Source: Hyphococcus luteus | GTDB taxonomy: Bacteria; Pseudomonadota; Alphaproteobacteria; Caulobacterales; Parvularculaceae | DNA length: 64,000 nucleotides | NCBI RefSeq assembly: GCF_002943565.1 | Contig: NZ_PJCH01000015.1 | Span: 310,001-374,000, forward strand | Direction of reading: 5' to 3' | In this document: piece by piece, positions 9,518-18,480 of the stretch | Layout of the letters: each line of letters begins with the position of its first letter | Numbering within the stretch: the stretch's first letter is position 1 | Translations under genes and position numbers: made by a program | Notes under the pieces: model-generated | Seen by the model: the letters and a program-made list of their open reading frames with translations, nothing else | Told to the model about the DNA's origin: nothing | Databases searched by the model: none

Positions 9518-9871
9518 ATGCGGCTTTACGGCGTAAGGGTCTTTGTCGGCGATGCGCAAAAGGCTTTCGCCTTTTATCGCGAGACGCTCGGCCTGGAAGA
9601 AAGCTGGCGCATGGAGCAAGCTCAAACGGCGGGCTATACGGTCGGGGAAGCTGAGCTCATTGTCGAATATTGCGACCCGAAAGGGGATGACGCCGATCTC
9701 ATCGGACGGTTTGTCGGAGTCTCCTTGCAGGTCGAGGATATTGCCGAAGTCTATGAAAATCTGATCGATAAAGGCGTCGAGTTCCTGAGCCCGCCGCAAA
9801 AACAGCCCTGGGGCGGAACCCTCGCCCATTTTAAAGATCCCGCCGGCAACGTGCTGACTCTGCTGGGCTGA
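9518..9871 (+). CDS. VOC (glyoxalase/bleomycin-resistance fold) protein
   Basis: 117 residues forming one vicinal-oxygen-chelate module: VRVFVGDAQKAFAFYRETLGL at the start, GAEFL-type strand VEFLSPPQKQPWGGTLAHFKDPAGNVLTLL at the end. Metal-dependent lyase, dioxygenase or resistance roles are all possible; the substrate cannot be read from sequence. It follows purF by 22 bases with AGGAAGG upstream of its ATG, so it probably shares the cvpA-purF transcript. Confidence 0.8.
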   Translation: MRLYGVRVFVGDAQKAFAFYRETLGLEESWRMEQAQTAGYTVGEAELIVEYCDPKGDDADLIGRFVGVSLQVEDIAEVYENLIDKGVEFLSPPQKQPWGGTLAHFKDPAGNVLTLLG

Positions 9872-9913
9872 AAGGCCAAACCCGGCTTTCGCCGGCATGG
9901 GCGGGGCCAAATA

Positions 9914-12727
9914 CTAAAGATCGGCCAATCGCGTCAGCGCCGCCTCGAGCTTTTCAAGCTGCTCGACATAGCCGGCGCGGCGGGAATGCTGTTCTTCCAC
10001 AACTTCCGCCGGCGCTTTTTCAACGAACTTCTTGTTGGCGAGCTTCTTGTCGATGCCGGCGATTTCCTTTTCCGCCTTTTCTTTCTCCTTGGCGAGGCGC
10101 GCCTTTTCCGCGGCGATGTCGATGAAATCGGCGACGGGGAGCGCCGCGACGGCGCCGCCATGAACGATCTGCACCGCGCCTTTCGGCGCCGCATCCGCCG
10201 CCGTGATATCCGACAGGCGCGCAAGGCGCATCAGCACGTCTTCATGGGCGGAAAGCTTCGTCTTGTCGTCAGCGCTGGCGCCCACAAAGACCAGCGGGAT
10301 TTTCGCCGCGACCGGCACGTTCATTTCCTGACGCACCGAGCGCACGGCCGTGATGAGATCGACCACCCAGCTCATCTCCGCCGCCGCAGCGTCATTCTTG
10401 AGCGTCTTGTCGAAGGACGGCCATTGGCTGAGCATCAGCGCGTCGCGATCCGCAAACGAATTCCAGATCTCTTCCGTCACGAACGGCATGAAGGGGTGGA
10501 GAAGCTGCAGGATGCGGTCGAGCGCCCAGGCGGCGGCGGCGCGCGTTTCGGTTTTCTCCGCGCCGTCGGCCCCTTGCATCACGGGCTTGGCGAGCTCCAG
10601 ATACCAGTCGCAGAAGACGCTCCAGATAAACCGATAGATCGCGCCCGCCGCATCGTTGAAGCGATAGGCCTCGATCTCGCGCGTGACATCCGCCGCGCAC
10701 TGGTTCGCCTCGTGGATGATCCACTGATTGAGCGTGAGCGTGGCCTTTGCCGGATCGAAATCCGGATCGGGCTTGCACTCGTTCATTTCGCAGAAGCGCG
10801 CGGCGTTCCACAGTTTGGTGGAGAAATTGCGATAACCTTCGACACGGGCTTCCGACAGGCGGATATTGCGGCCCTGCGCCGCCTGCGCCGCCAACGTGAA
10901 ACGCAAAGCGTCGGCGCCGAACTTGTCGATGAGGACGAGCGGATCGATGACATTGCCTTTCGACTTCGACATCTTCTGGCCATGCTCGTCGAGCACCAGC
11001 GCATGAATATAGACCGTGTGGAACGGAACCTCTTTCATGAAGTGGACGCCCTGCATCATCATCCGCGCCACCCAGAAGAAGATGATATCGAAAGCGGTGA
11101 CGAGCACGCTTGTGGGGTAATGCTTTTTGAGCTCCGGCGTCTCTTCCGGCCAGCCGAGCGTCGAAAACGGCCACAGCGCCGATGAGAACCAGGTGTCGAG
11201 CACGTCCTCGTCCTGAACGAGGAGCGGCGCGCCGTCATGCTCGTGCCGGCGCATGTCGTTGATCTCTTCGAGGGAATAGCCTTCAGCCGTATATTTCTGG
11301 ATTGCTTCTTTCGTCGCCTCGTCCTCGTTTTCGGCGACGAAGACATGGCCGTCCGGGCCGTACCAGGCCGGAATGCGATGGCCCCACCAGAGCTGGCGCG
11401 AGATGCACCAGGGCTCGATATTCTTCATCCACTGATAATAGGTCTTGGTCCAGTTTTCCGGGACGAATTTGGTCTTTCCGGTCTCCACCGCATGGATCGC
11501 AGGCTTGGCCAGCGTTTCGGCGTCCACATACCACTGGTCGGTGAGCATGGGCTCGATGACGACGCCGGAGCGGTCGCCGAAAGGCTGCATGATCTTCTTG
11601 TCTTCGACCGCAATCAGGAGGCCGCGCTCCTTGATGTCCTGAACCACCGCCTCGCGCGCTTCGTAGCGGTCCATGCCGCGATAGCGCTCGGGGATGTAAT
11701 CGTCTTCGAGCATCACCGCTTTCGTGTCGAACAGCGGATACATGGGAATGTCGTTGCGGCGCGCGACCTGATAGTCGTTGAAATCGTGGGCGCCGGTGAT
11801 CTTCACGGCGCCCGAACCGAAATCCGGGTCCGGATAGTCATCCGTGATGATCGGAATGTAGCGGTCGGCGAGCGGCAACAGGCATTTCTTGCCGACAATC
11901 GGCGCATAGCGCTTGTCGTCCGGATGCACCGCCACCGCGCCGTCGCCCAGCATCGTCTCGGGACGCGTCGTCGCGATGGAGATATAGTCGCGCGTCTCCC
12001 ACTCCGTCGGTTCGCCTTCCTCGTCATAGGCGGTCGGAAATTCGTAGGTCTCGCCATTTTCCAGCGGATATTTGAAATGCCAGAAATGGCCGTCGACTTC
12101 CTTGTTCTCCACTTCGAGATCGGAAATCGCGGTTTCGAATTTCGGATCCCAGTTCACCAAACGCTTGTCGCGATAGATGAGGCCTTCCTTGTAGAGCTGG
12201 ACGAAGACCTTCATCACCGCTTTGACCATCTGGTCGTCGGCGGACCCGTCCTCGCCCATGGTGAAGCGCTCGCGCGACCAGTCGCAGGAGGCGCCGAGGC
12301 GCTTCAGCTGATTGATGATCTGCCCGCCCGATTCATGGCGCCATTTCCAGACGCGCTCGACAAAGGCCTCGCGGCCCATGGAGCGCCGGTCCTGATTGGC
12401 GCCTTCGTTCGCAAGCTGGCGCTCCACCACCATCTGAGTCGCAATGCCGGCATGGTCGGTCCCCGGCTGCCACAGAACGGATTTCCCGCGCATGCGTTCG
12501 AAACGGCAGAGAATGTCCTGCAGGGTATTGTTAAGGGCGTGGCCCATATGGAGGGAGCCCGTGACGTTGGGCGGCGGGATGACGATGGTGAAGGGCTCGC
12601 CTGTCCTGGAGGGCTTGAACGCGCCGGAAGCCTCCCAGGCCTCGTAAAGGCGGGCTTCGGCGTCCTTGAAATCGAAAGTCTTGTCTAAAGCCTTGTCGGG
12701 CGTGGCGTCAGGCGTCTTGTCGGACAT
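9914..12727 (-). CDS. valS: Valyl-tRNA synthetase
   Basis: About 937 residues, a class I aminoacyl-tRNA synthetase charging tRNA-Val. The HIGH-type motif is PPPNVTGSLHMGHALNN, the KMSKS loop is KMSKSKGNVIDP, and the C-terminal coiled-coil arm typical of bacterial ValS is present (EKARLAKEKEKAEKEIAGIDKKL). An in-frame GTG lies three codons upstream at 12736; the ATG (MSDKTPDATP) is preferred. It is the last gene of the minus-strand group pcm-tolC-popZ-peptidase-valS. Confidence 0.96.
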   Translation of the reverse strand: MSDKTPDATPDKALDKTFDFKDAEARLYEAWEASGAFKPSRTGEPFTIVIPPPNVTGSLHMGHALNNTLQDILCRFERMRGKSVLWQPGTDHAGIATQMVVERQLANEGANQDRRSMGREAFVERVWKWRHESGGQIINQLKRLGASCDWSRERFTMGEDGSADDQMVKAVMKVFVQLYKEGLIYRDKRLVNWDPKFETAISDLEVENKEVDGHFWHFKYPLENGETYEFPTAYDEEGEPTEWETRDYISIATTRPETMLGDGAVAVHPDDKRYAPIVGKKCLLPLADRYIPIITDDYPDPDFGSGAVKITGAHDFNDYQVARRNDIPMYPLFDTKAVMLEDDYIPERYRGMDRYEAREAVVQDIKERGLLIAVEDKKIMQPFGDRSGVVIEPMLTDQWYVDAETLAKPAIHAVETGKTKFVPENWTKTYYQWMKNIEPWCISRQLWWGHRIPAWYGPDGHVFVAENEDEATKEAIQKYTAEGYSLEEINDMRRHEHDGAPLLVQDEDVLDTWFSSALWPFSTLGWPEETPELKKHYPTSVLVTAFDIIFFWVARMMMQGVHFMKEVPFHTVYIHALVLDEHGQKMSKSKGNVIDPLVLIDKFGADALRFTLAAQAAQGRNIRLSEARVEGYRNFSTKLWNAARFCEMNECKPDPDFDPAKATLTLNQWIIHEANQCAADVTREIEAYRFNDAAGAIYRFIWSVFCDWYLELAKPVMQGADGAEKTETRAAAAWALDRILQLLHPFMPFVTEEIWNSFADRDALMLSQWPSFDKTLKNDAAAAEMSWVVDLITAVRSVRQEMNVPVAAKIPLVFVGASADDKTKLSAHEDVLMRLARLSDITAADAAPKGAVQIVHGGAVAALPVADFIDIAAEKARLAKEKEKAEKEIAGIDKKLANKKFVEKAPAEVVEEQHSRRAGYVEQLEKLEAALTRLADL

Positions 12728-12814
12728 GAGGAGCACTCTGCGGCTGGCGGAAGCTCGGGTTTATCCGCCAGCGCGAGAATCCTCAACCTTCTCTGGAGGC
12801 GCTTTGCTCGGCGT

Positions 12815-14887
12815 TTACGCCGCAGGGACGCAAAGTCCCGTCTCGTGGGCGATAAAGGCCCACATATCGGCATATTCCTCGATAATCTTCTCGGTCGGCT
12901 TGCCCGCCCCGTGGCCCGCCCGTGTCTCAATCCGGATCAGATGGGGCTTGTCGCCGATCTCGGCGGCCTGAAGCGCGGCGGCGTATTTGAAGGAGTGGCC
13001 CGGCACCACCCGGTCGTCGGTGTCCGCCGTCGTCACTAGGATCGCCGGATAGGCCTCCCCGTTGTGGATATTATGATAGGGCGAGTAGGCGTAGAGATTC
13101 CGGAAATCCGCCTCGCTCGAAGGATCGCCGTAATCGTCGGTCCAGAACCGGCCCGCCGTGAACTGGTTGAAGCGCAGCATGTCCATGACGCCGACGGCGG
13201 GCAGCCCCGCCGCGAAGAGGTCTGGCCGCTGGTTGATCACGGCGCCGACCAGGAGCCCGCCATTAGACCCGCCGAGAATGGCAAGCTTGTCCTTCGTCGC
13301 AATTCCTTCGCCGATCAGATATTCCCCCGCCGCGATAAAGTCGTCGAAAACATTCTGCTTGTTTTCGAGCCGCCCGGCGTCGTGCCACGCCTTGCCGTAT
13401 TCGCCGCCGCCGCGAAGATTGGCGAGCGCATAGACCCCGCCCATCTCCATCCATTGAAGGCGCGTCACTGAAAAACCCGGCGTCAGCGAGACGTTGAACC
13501 CGCCATAGCCGTAAAGCAATGTCGGCGCGCCATCCGAAAGATCGAGACCTTTCTTATGGGCGATGAACATCGGTATCTTCGTTCCGTCTTTGGACGGATA
13601 GAAAACCTGCGCGACTTCGTAATCGTTCGGATCGAACGGCGCTTCCGGTTCGCGGAACACCGAGAGCGCGCCGCTCGCAATGTCATAGCGGTAAAGCGTC
13701 GGGGGTCGGTTGAAGCTTTCAAAGCTGTAAAAGGTTTCCGCGTCATCCGGCTCGCCGCCGAAGCCTATCGCCGTTCCCGGGCCCGGCAAGTCCACACCGC
13801 CCAGCGGCGCGCCGTCGAGCGCGAACAAATGCACGGCGGATTTCACATCCTCCATGTAATTGGCGAAAATTCGGCCGCCAACGATGTTGACGCCGGAGAG
13901 AACGCCGTCGGCTTCCGGGATGACTTCCATCCATTGGACGGCGCCGGCGCCAGGTTTCGCAGGCGTCGACACCACTTTGCCCTTGGGCGCATTCTCGTCG
14001 CTGAAGAAAAAATGCCGCCCCTCCGCTGTGGCGATATAGGAATAGTCGTGGGCGAAGCCGGTGACGAGATCGACCGGGTCGGCGTCCGGGTTTTCAAGAT
14101 CGATCAGCACGACTTCGTAACGGGAATCCGTGCCCTTCCAGGCCGTGACAATCAGACTCGCGCCGTCGCTGGAGACCTCTGCTGAAAAGCCTGTTTCAGG
14201 CGCCTCGGGGCGGGCGTAAACACGTGCGTCTTTTGCCTGCGCGTCGCCGATCTTATGGAAATAGACCGCCTGCCCGAGATTGAGGCTCTGGAACGCCTCG
14301 CCTTCCTCCGGTTCGGGATAGCGCGAATAATAAAAGCCCGACCCGTTCTTCGCCCAGGAGACGCCGGAGAATTTCACCCATTCGATTTCGTCGCTGAGAA
14401 CTGCGCCTGTCGTCGCGTCGACTGTGCGGATCGTGTTCCAGTCCGATCCGCCGTCCTGGACCATATAGGCGACAAGCGATCCGTCCGGGGACGGATAATA
14501 AGCGGCGAGCGCCGTGGCGCCGTCTTCGGACCATTTGTTCGGATCGAGAAGGACGCGCGGAAGTTCTTTGTCATCCTGCGTATAAAGGACGAACTGGTTC
14601 TGCAGCCCGTCATTATGCCCGTAGAAAATCCGTCCGCCCTTTTGGCTCGGAAGCGTGAATTTCTCGTAATTCCAAAGTGTGCGCAGGCGCTTTTCAATTT
14701 GCGCGCGGCCCGGCAAAGCCTTCAGATAGCCGAAGGTTGCTTCATTTTGCGCGGCGACCCACGCCGCGACGTCTTCGTCTTCCCGGACGTCGTTTTCAAG
14801 CCAGCGATAAGGATCGACGACGGTTACGCCGAAATGCGCGTCGCTCTGATCTGTTCTTCTGGTTTCCGGATAGGTCAGCTTCGTCAT
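12815..14887 (-). CDS. Prolyl oligopeptidase (S9A family)
   Basis: 690 residues, the usual length of the family, with an N-terminal seven-bladed propeller (about 75-400) and a C-terminal alpha/beta hydrolase. The nucleophile Ser lies in GGSNGGLLVGA, the Asp in TADTDDRVVPGHS and the His in RAGHGAGKPTEK. These enzymes cleave after proline in short peptides, in the cytoplasm when no signal peptide is present; none is seen here. The gene sits between popZ and valS, two genes that are normally direct neighbours in Alphaproteobacteria, so it appears to have been inserted. Confidence 0.92.
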   Translation of the reverse strand: MTKLTYPETRRTDQSDAHFGVTVVDPYRWLENDVREDEDVAAWVAAQNEATFGYLKALPGRAQIEKRLRTLWNYEKFTLPSQKGGRIFYGHNDGLQNQFVLYTQDDKELPRVLLDPNKWSEDGATALAAYYPSPDGSLVAYMVQDGGSDWNTIRTVDATTGAVLSDEIEWVKFSGVSWAKNGSGFYYSRYPEPEEGEAFQSLNLGQAVYFHKIGDAQAKDARVYARPEAPETGFSAEVSSDGASLIVTAWKGTDSRYEVVLIDLENPDADPVDLVTGFAHDYSYIATAEGRHFFFSDENAPKGKVVSTPAKPGAGAVQWMEVIPEADGVLSGVNIVGGRIFANYMEDVKSAVHLFALDGAPLGGVDLPGPGTAIGFGGEPDDAETFYSFESFNRPPTLYRYDIASGALSVFREPEAPFDPNDYEVAQVFYPSKDGTKIPMFIAHKKGLDLSDGAPTLLYGYGGFNVSLTPGFSVTRLQWMEMGGVYALANLRGGGEYGKAWHDAGRLENKQNVFDDFIAAGEYLIGEGIATKDKLAILGGSNGGLLVGAVINQRPDLFAAGLPAVGVMDMLRFNQFTAGRFWTDDYGDPSSEADFRNLYAYSPYHNIHNGEAYPAILVTTADTDDRVVPGHSFKYAAALQAAEIGDKPHLIRIETRAGHGAGKPTEKIIEEYADMWAFIAHETGLCVPAA

Positions 14888-14940
14888 CGCACGCTCGCTC
14901 TCACACTCGCCTGATGGCGCTGCTTAACGCACTCCGCGCC

Positions 14941-14977
14941 AAAAGAAAAAGCCGGCCTCAAAAGGCCGGCTGTTTTT
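14941..14977 (-). terminator. Rho-independent terminator after popZ
   Basis: Nine-base GC-rich stem (14950-14958 pairs with 14963-14971, loop CAAA). On the minus strand it is followed by TTTTTCTTTT, as expected for transcription leaving popZ. A T-run on the plus side makes it symmetrical enough to work in both directions. Confidence 0.85.
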
Positions 14978-14994
14978 CCCGATAGCGGCAAGGC

Positions 14995-15570
14995 CTAGCT
15001 GCGTCGGCGGCGCGCCACCCGCTGTACTTCTTCCTCGACCTTTTCCTCGACAATCGCCGGAAGATTAGCGTCGAGCCATTCCTTGACCATGGGCCGCAGC
15101 ATCTCGGTGACGATGTCTTCAAGCGTGCGCCCCGGCCCTTCGGACACGCGGACCGATTGCGAAAGCGTCGTAAAGGCCTTGGACGCCGCCGCCGCAGTCG
15201 TCTGGTCGAGGATCTCGTCTTCGATTTCGTCTTGCATGGTGGCCGCCATCGTTTTCTTCGCCCCTTCGACGTCTTCAGTTCCGGTCTCGGGCTGAGCCTC
15301 GGCCGGCGCCGGCACCGCATCAGGAGCCGCCGACGTTTCCGGTTCGGGCGCAGGCTTGGATTCCTGAGGCTGTCCTGACGCCTCCGCAGCCGGTTTGTGA
15401 TCAGCAGCCGGCGCGGCCGGTTTCAGCGTAAGCTCGGGCTTGGGCGCCGCCGCCGCAGACGGCGGGGCCGCCGCGGCCGGTTTGGCCTGATCGTCCTCGT
15501 CCTCAGAAATAATCCGGCGGATCGAGGCGAGAATCTCTTCCATACTCGGTTCGGGCTGGGCGTTGTCCAT
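14995..15570 (-). CDS. popZ: Polar organizing protein PopZ (DUF2497)
   Basis: 191 residues. The conserved N-terminal helix PSMEEILASIRRIISEDE and the C-terminal oligomerisation helices (LEDIVTEMLRPMVKEWLDANL, then EEKVEEEVQRVARRRR) frame a Pro/Ala/Glu-rich disordered spacer, the layout known for Caulobacter PopZ. PopZ assembles a polar scaffold that anchors ParB-parS and signalling proteins. The start is ATG at 15570; 31 codons upstream are open but do not look family-like. Followed by a strong terminator. Confidence 0.9.
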   Translation of the reverse strand: MDNAQPEPSMEEILASIRRIISEDEDDQAKPAAAAPPSAAAAPKPELTLKPAAPAADHKPAAEASGQPQESKPAPEPETSAAPDAVPAPAEAQPETGTEDVEGAKKTMAATMQDEIEDEILDQTTAAAASKAFTTLSQSVRVSEGPGRTLEDIVTEMLRPMVKEWLDANLPAIVEEKVEEEVQRVARRRRS

Positions 15571-15682
15571 TGACCTAGGGTCCCTCTGGCGGGCCAAATC
15601 GGAAAAATCGGCGCGGTGCGCCTGTTCTCCCGCCGTTTTCAGGCGCTTCGCGGCACTTATCAAGGCCTAGCTTACCCGAAGG

Positions 15683-17041
15683 TTAATCCTGATAAAGCTC
15701 GGCGGCCGCGGCTTCAAGTTCTTCCGCCGACAGCCCCGCCGCCTCGGGGGTCAGCATGCCGATGGCGGCGAGCAGGCCAAAGGCGGCTGTCTGGGCGTCC
15801 CGCTGGGCGCTGACAAGAGAGACTTCGGCGTTCAGCATTTCCTGCTCGGCGTTCAACACGTCAAGGGTCGTGCGCGTTCCGACCCGCTCTTCCTGGCGGA
15901 CCCCTTCCAGCGCCAGCGTGTTCGCCTCCACCGACGAAGCGGCGGAGCGCGCTACGGCGCGGGCGGCGACAAGCTTCTCCCAGGCGGAAATAGTCTGCGC
16001 GTCGACCGCGCGCTTGGCTTCATCGATCTTCGAGCGGTCGCTCGAATGCAGCGCCTTGGCTTCGCGCACTTTCGAAAAATTGAGCCCGCCGAGAAAGATC
16101 GGCATCGACGCCCGGGCGCCGAAGCTGAATTCTTCGCTGTTGTTGACGAAAAAACTCGGCTCTTCCGCATACTGATAGCCTGCGGTCAGCGACACCGACG
16201 GCAGGAATGTGCCTCTGGCGATATTCACTTGCCGGCGCGAAATCTCGGCCTGCTCGCGCGCGGCGATGAGCGCCGGCGCATATTGCTCGGCGATCGCCTG
16301 CGCCTCTTCCAGCGTGTCAGGCAATTCGGGCAATGTCTCCACCGGCTCAAGATCGCCCGGAAGCTGGCCCACAAGCTCGGCGTAGGCCGACCGCGCAATG
16401 GCGAGATCGCCCTGCGCCGTGGAAAGCCGCGCGCGCGCTTCGGCGAGCCGCGCTTCGGCCTGCGCCACATCGGTCCGGGTCAGTTCGCCCACATCGAAAC
16501 GCGCCTGCGCCATTTCCCGTTGACGGTCGAGCACCACCACATTGCGGTTGCTGAGTTCGAACACCGCCATATTGCGCTGAACGTTGAAATAAGCGGCCGC
16601 CACATCATAGAGCACCTGCTGCTCTGTCGCGACGAGCTGCGCGCCGCCGGCGCGAATGCGCGCGCCGGCCTGTTTGATGGCGTTGTAATTGCGAAAGCCC
16701 GTAAAGACCGGCTGCTCGGCGGTGACGCCGGCGGTCAGCGGCTCGAAATTCGTCGATTGCGCCTGCGGCGTCGGATCGGGATCGTTCGGGTCTGCGCTGA
16801 ACAGCGACGTGACGGTTTGATCGGTCTTTTGATAGCTCGCCGAGGCGGAAACCTGCGGCAGCGCCCCGGCCCAAGCCTGCGCTTTCGACTCGCGGACGGC
16901 GCGCAGCCGGGCCCGTTCGGCGCGAATGGTCGGATTGGTCTGATAGGCGAGCGCCAGCGCGTCATCCAGCGTCTCGCCCGCGGCGGGCGCGCCCGCCCCG
17001 AGCGCCGCCAGCAAGGCCAGAAAGGATAGAGAAACTCGCAA
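15683..17041 (-). CDS. tolC: TolC family outer-membrane channel protein
   Basis: About 452 residues with a signal peptide (LSFLALLAALGAGAPAAG) and the duplicated OEP repeats of TolC-type trimeric channels used by type I secretion and efflux. No ATG fits: an AGGAG motif lies 8 bases before the TTG at 17041, so a TTG start is preferred over the TTG at 17047, which is only 2 bases away. It follows pcm by about 130 bases on the same strand, an alphaproteobacterial arrangement. Confidence 0.9.
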   Translation of the reverse strand: MRVSLSFLALLAALGAGAPAAGETLDDALALAYQTNPTIRAERARLRAVRESKAQAWAGALPQVSASASYQKTDQTVTSLFSADPNDPDPTPQAQSTNFEPLTAGVTAEQPVFTGFRNYNAIKQAGARIRAGGAQLVATEQQVLYDVAAAYFNVQRNMAVFELSNRNVVVLDRQREMAQARFDVGELTRTDVAQAEARLAEARARLSTAQGDLAIARSAYAELVGQLPGDLEPVETLPELPDTLEEAQAIAEQYAPALIAAREQAEISRRQVNIARGTFLPSVSLTAGYQYAEEPSFFVNNSEEFSFGARASMPIFLGGLNFSKVREAKALHSSDRSKIDEAKRAVDAQTISAWEKLVAARAVARSAASSVEANTLALEGVRQEERVGTRTTLDVLNAEQEMLNAEVSLVSAQRDAQTAAFGLLAAIGMLTPEAAGLSAEELEAAAAELYQD

Positions 17042-17176
17042 AACCAACGCTCCTTGCCGTGTTTAAAACGGCTCCGCCTTTCCTTGCGGCGCCCTTATCC
17101 TTGCGGCGCAGGGCTAATCTGCGCCTTCACCGGCGTTCTTCAAGGCGATTCAGCAGCTTGCAGCGTGAATTTACAG

Positions 17177-17830
17177 TTAAAAGACGAAAGTTTTTTCCGC
17201 CGCAAAGCCCGGCAGCACGATTTTCACCGATGCGTCGAATTTTTCCTTACAGCCAAAGGCGTCGCCGGAGCGCCAGTAGATCACCCCGCGCGAGACGTCG
17301 TTTTTGCGCTGAATCGCGGCGAGACGCCCGCCGTCTTTCAGCTGCGCCAGAAGCGCCTCGGGACGTTTTTCAATGACGCCGTCGATGAAGATCAGGTCGT
17401 AAGGCCCCTGATCGGCCGCCCCCTTGGCGTTATCCGTATTGAGGACCGCCGCATTGCTGACGCCGAGCCTGGTGAGGTTCTCCTGGGCGGCGGCGGCCAG
17501 CGCCTCGTCGCCCTCCACCGCCACGACCATATCGACGAGGCGCGCGAGAACCGCCGTCGAATAGCCGGTTCCCGCCGCGACGGCGAGACACAGATCGCCG
17601 GCGGCCGGATCCGCGGCGTCGACCAGCTTGGCGAAGTCGCGCACCGTCATCATGGCGCGGCCCGGCGCATAGGCGAGTTCGCGCTCCACATAAGCCTGAT
17701 CGCGCAGCCCGGCAGGCAGGAAGTTTTCCCGGGGGATCGTTTCGAGCGCCGTCTGCAGGCGCAGATCCGTCACGTCATTGGTGCGCACCTGGCTGTCCAC
17801 CATCCGTCGCCGCGCCGCTTTGAAATCCAT
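17177..17830 (-). CDS. pcm: Protein-L-isoaspartate O-methyltransferase family protein
   Basis: 217 residues. N-terminal ARRRMVDSQVRTNDVTD and the SAM-binding motif LAVAAGTGYSTAVLARL are those of the PCMT family, which methylates isoaspartyl residues to repair aged proteins. The canonical GTGSGYQ-type loop reads AAGTGYST. In many Alphaproteobacteria this family member precedes tolC and its methyltransferase activity is unproven. First gene of the minus-strand pcm-tolC-popZ-valS group. Confidence 0.85.
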   Translation of the reverse strand: MDFKAARRRMVDSQVRTNDVTDLRLQTALETIPRENFLPAGLRDQAYVERELAYAPGRAMMTVRDFAKLVDAADPAAGDLCLAVAAGTGYSTAVLARLVDMVVAVEGDEALAAAAQENLTRLGVSNAAVLNTDNAKGAADQGPYDLIFIDGVIEKRPEALLAQLKDGGRLAAIQRKNDVSRGVIYWRSGDAFGCKEKFDASVKIVLPGFAAEKTFVF

Positions 17831-18046
17831 GGGAAGGCCCCTATCCGTCAGATCTTTTCAGGAGCGGCATACATCCGGCCGCCGCGGCTGGCAACGCGCC
17901 AAAAAGCGCAATTCGGGCGCCCGCGGCGCCAATCCGCCTGAGCGGCTCAAAACAGAGCCAAAACAGGCTTTGACCGGACCGGCGCCCCGCGCTATGAGGT
18001 CGGCCCTTCGAGACTGGCGCCCACCACCGCCGTCTCTTCTTGACTT

Positions 18047-18120
18047 GGCCACGTGGCGGAGTGGTGACGCAGCGGCCTGCAAAGCCGTGTACGCCGGTTC
18101 GATTCCGGCCGTGGCCTCCA
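18047..18120 (+). tRNA. tRNA-Cys (GCA)
   Basis: 74 bases including encoded CCA. Acceptor arms GGCCACG and CGTGGCC pair; the anticodon stem GCGGC/GCCGT encloses loop CTGCAAA with anticodon GCA at 18079-18081; the T-arm contains GGTTCGATTCC. The discriminator base is U, as expected for tRNA-Cys. Confidence 0.95.
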
Positions 18121-18231
18121 AAATCCTGGATAATCAGACGTCAGCCCGCAAAGTGATGATCGGCCTCACCGGCGCTTTGAAAATTCGCGCGCGGTCGCGC
18201 GCGGGCGGTTCGATTCCGGCCGTGGCCTCCA
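18095..18231 (+). repeat. Duplicated 3' end of tRNA-Cys (26-bp direct repeat)
   Basis: The last 26 bases of tRNA-Cys (18095-18120: T-arm, acceptor 3' strand, CCA) recur exactly at 18206-18231. The intervening 85 bases have no tRNA 5' half and no coding frame I can support. A tRNA 3'-end direct repeat is the signature left by integration of an element at a tRNA gene, so this may be a scar of an excised or decayed element; a partial tandem gene duplication is the alternative. Confidence 0.75.
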
Positions 18232-18362
18232 TACAACATGCTGACTCTATTTCATTTTTCTCTATTTTTGGCCATGTTTTCGGGCGTTTGCAGCCTTATC
18301 TCTTCATTAAAATTTTAAGTCCGCCTGTTTTCAATTGGTTAGGAATAACGCCGCGTAAACGC

Positions 18363-18418
18363 TGTTCGCCGCATCCTTGGAACCGCCCGCCGCTTCGCGC
18401 TTGCGGTTCCGGCGAACA
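18363..18418. promoter_or_regulatory. Nested inverted repeat upstream of the efflux operon
   Basis: TGTTCGCC (18363-18370) pairs with GGCGAACA (18411-18418), and inside it GGAACCGC (18379-18386) pairs with GCGGTTCC (18403-18410). The two right arms are contiguous, the left arms are 8 bases apart. It lies 62 bases before the first efflux gene and could be an operator or a leader hairpin. No regulator gene is adjacent. Confidence 0.4.
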
Positions 18419-18480
18419 AGCGACAAGTACAGGGCGCTCGCCCGTTAAAGGGCATGTAGACGATTTTAGGAGTGGATTTT

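Noticed and set aside
7762-9519. Long minus-strand open frame opposite cvpA-purF (585 codons)
   Set aside because: Antisense to purF, whose motifs are certain; a result of high GC codon bias.
11237-12688. Plus-strand open frame opposite valS (483 codons)
   Set aside because: Antisense to a clear valyl-tRNA synthetase; no domain recognised.
18206-18231. Second tRNA-Cys gene
   Set aside because: Only the T-arm and acceptor 3' half are present; the 5' half and anticodon arm are missing.
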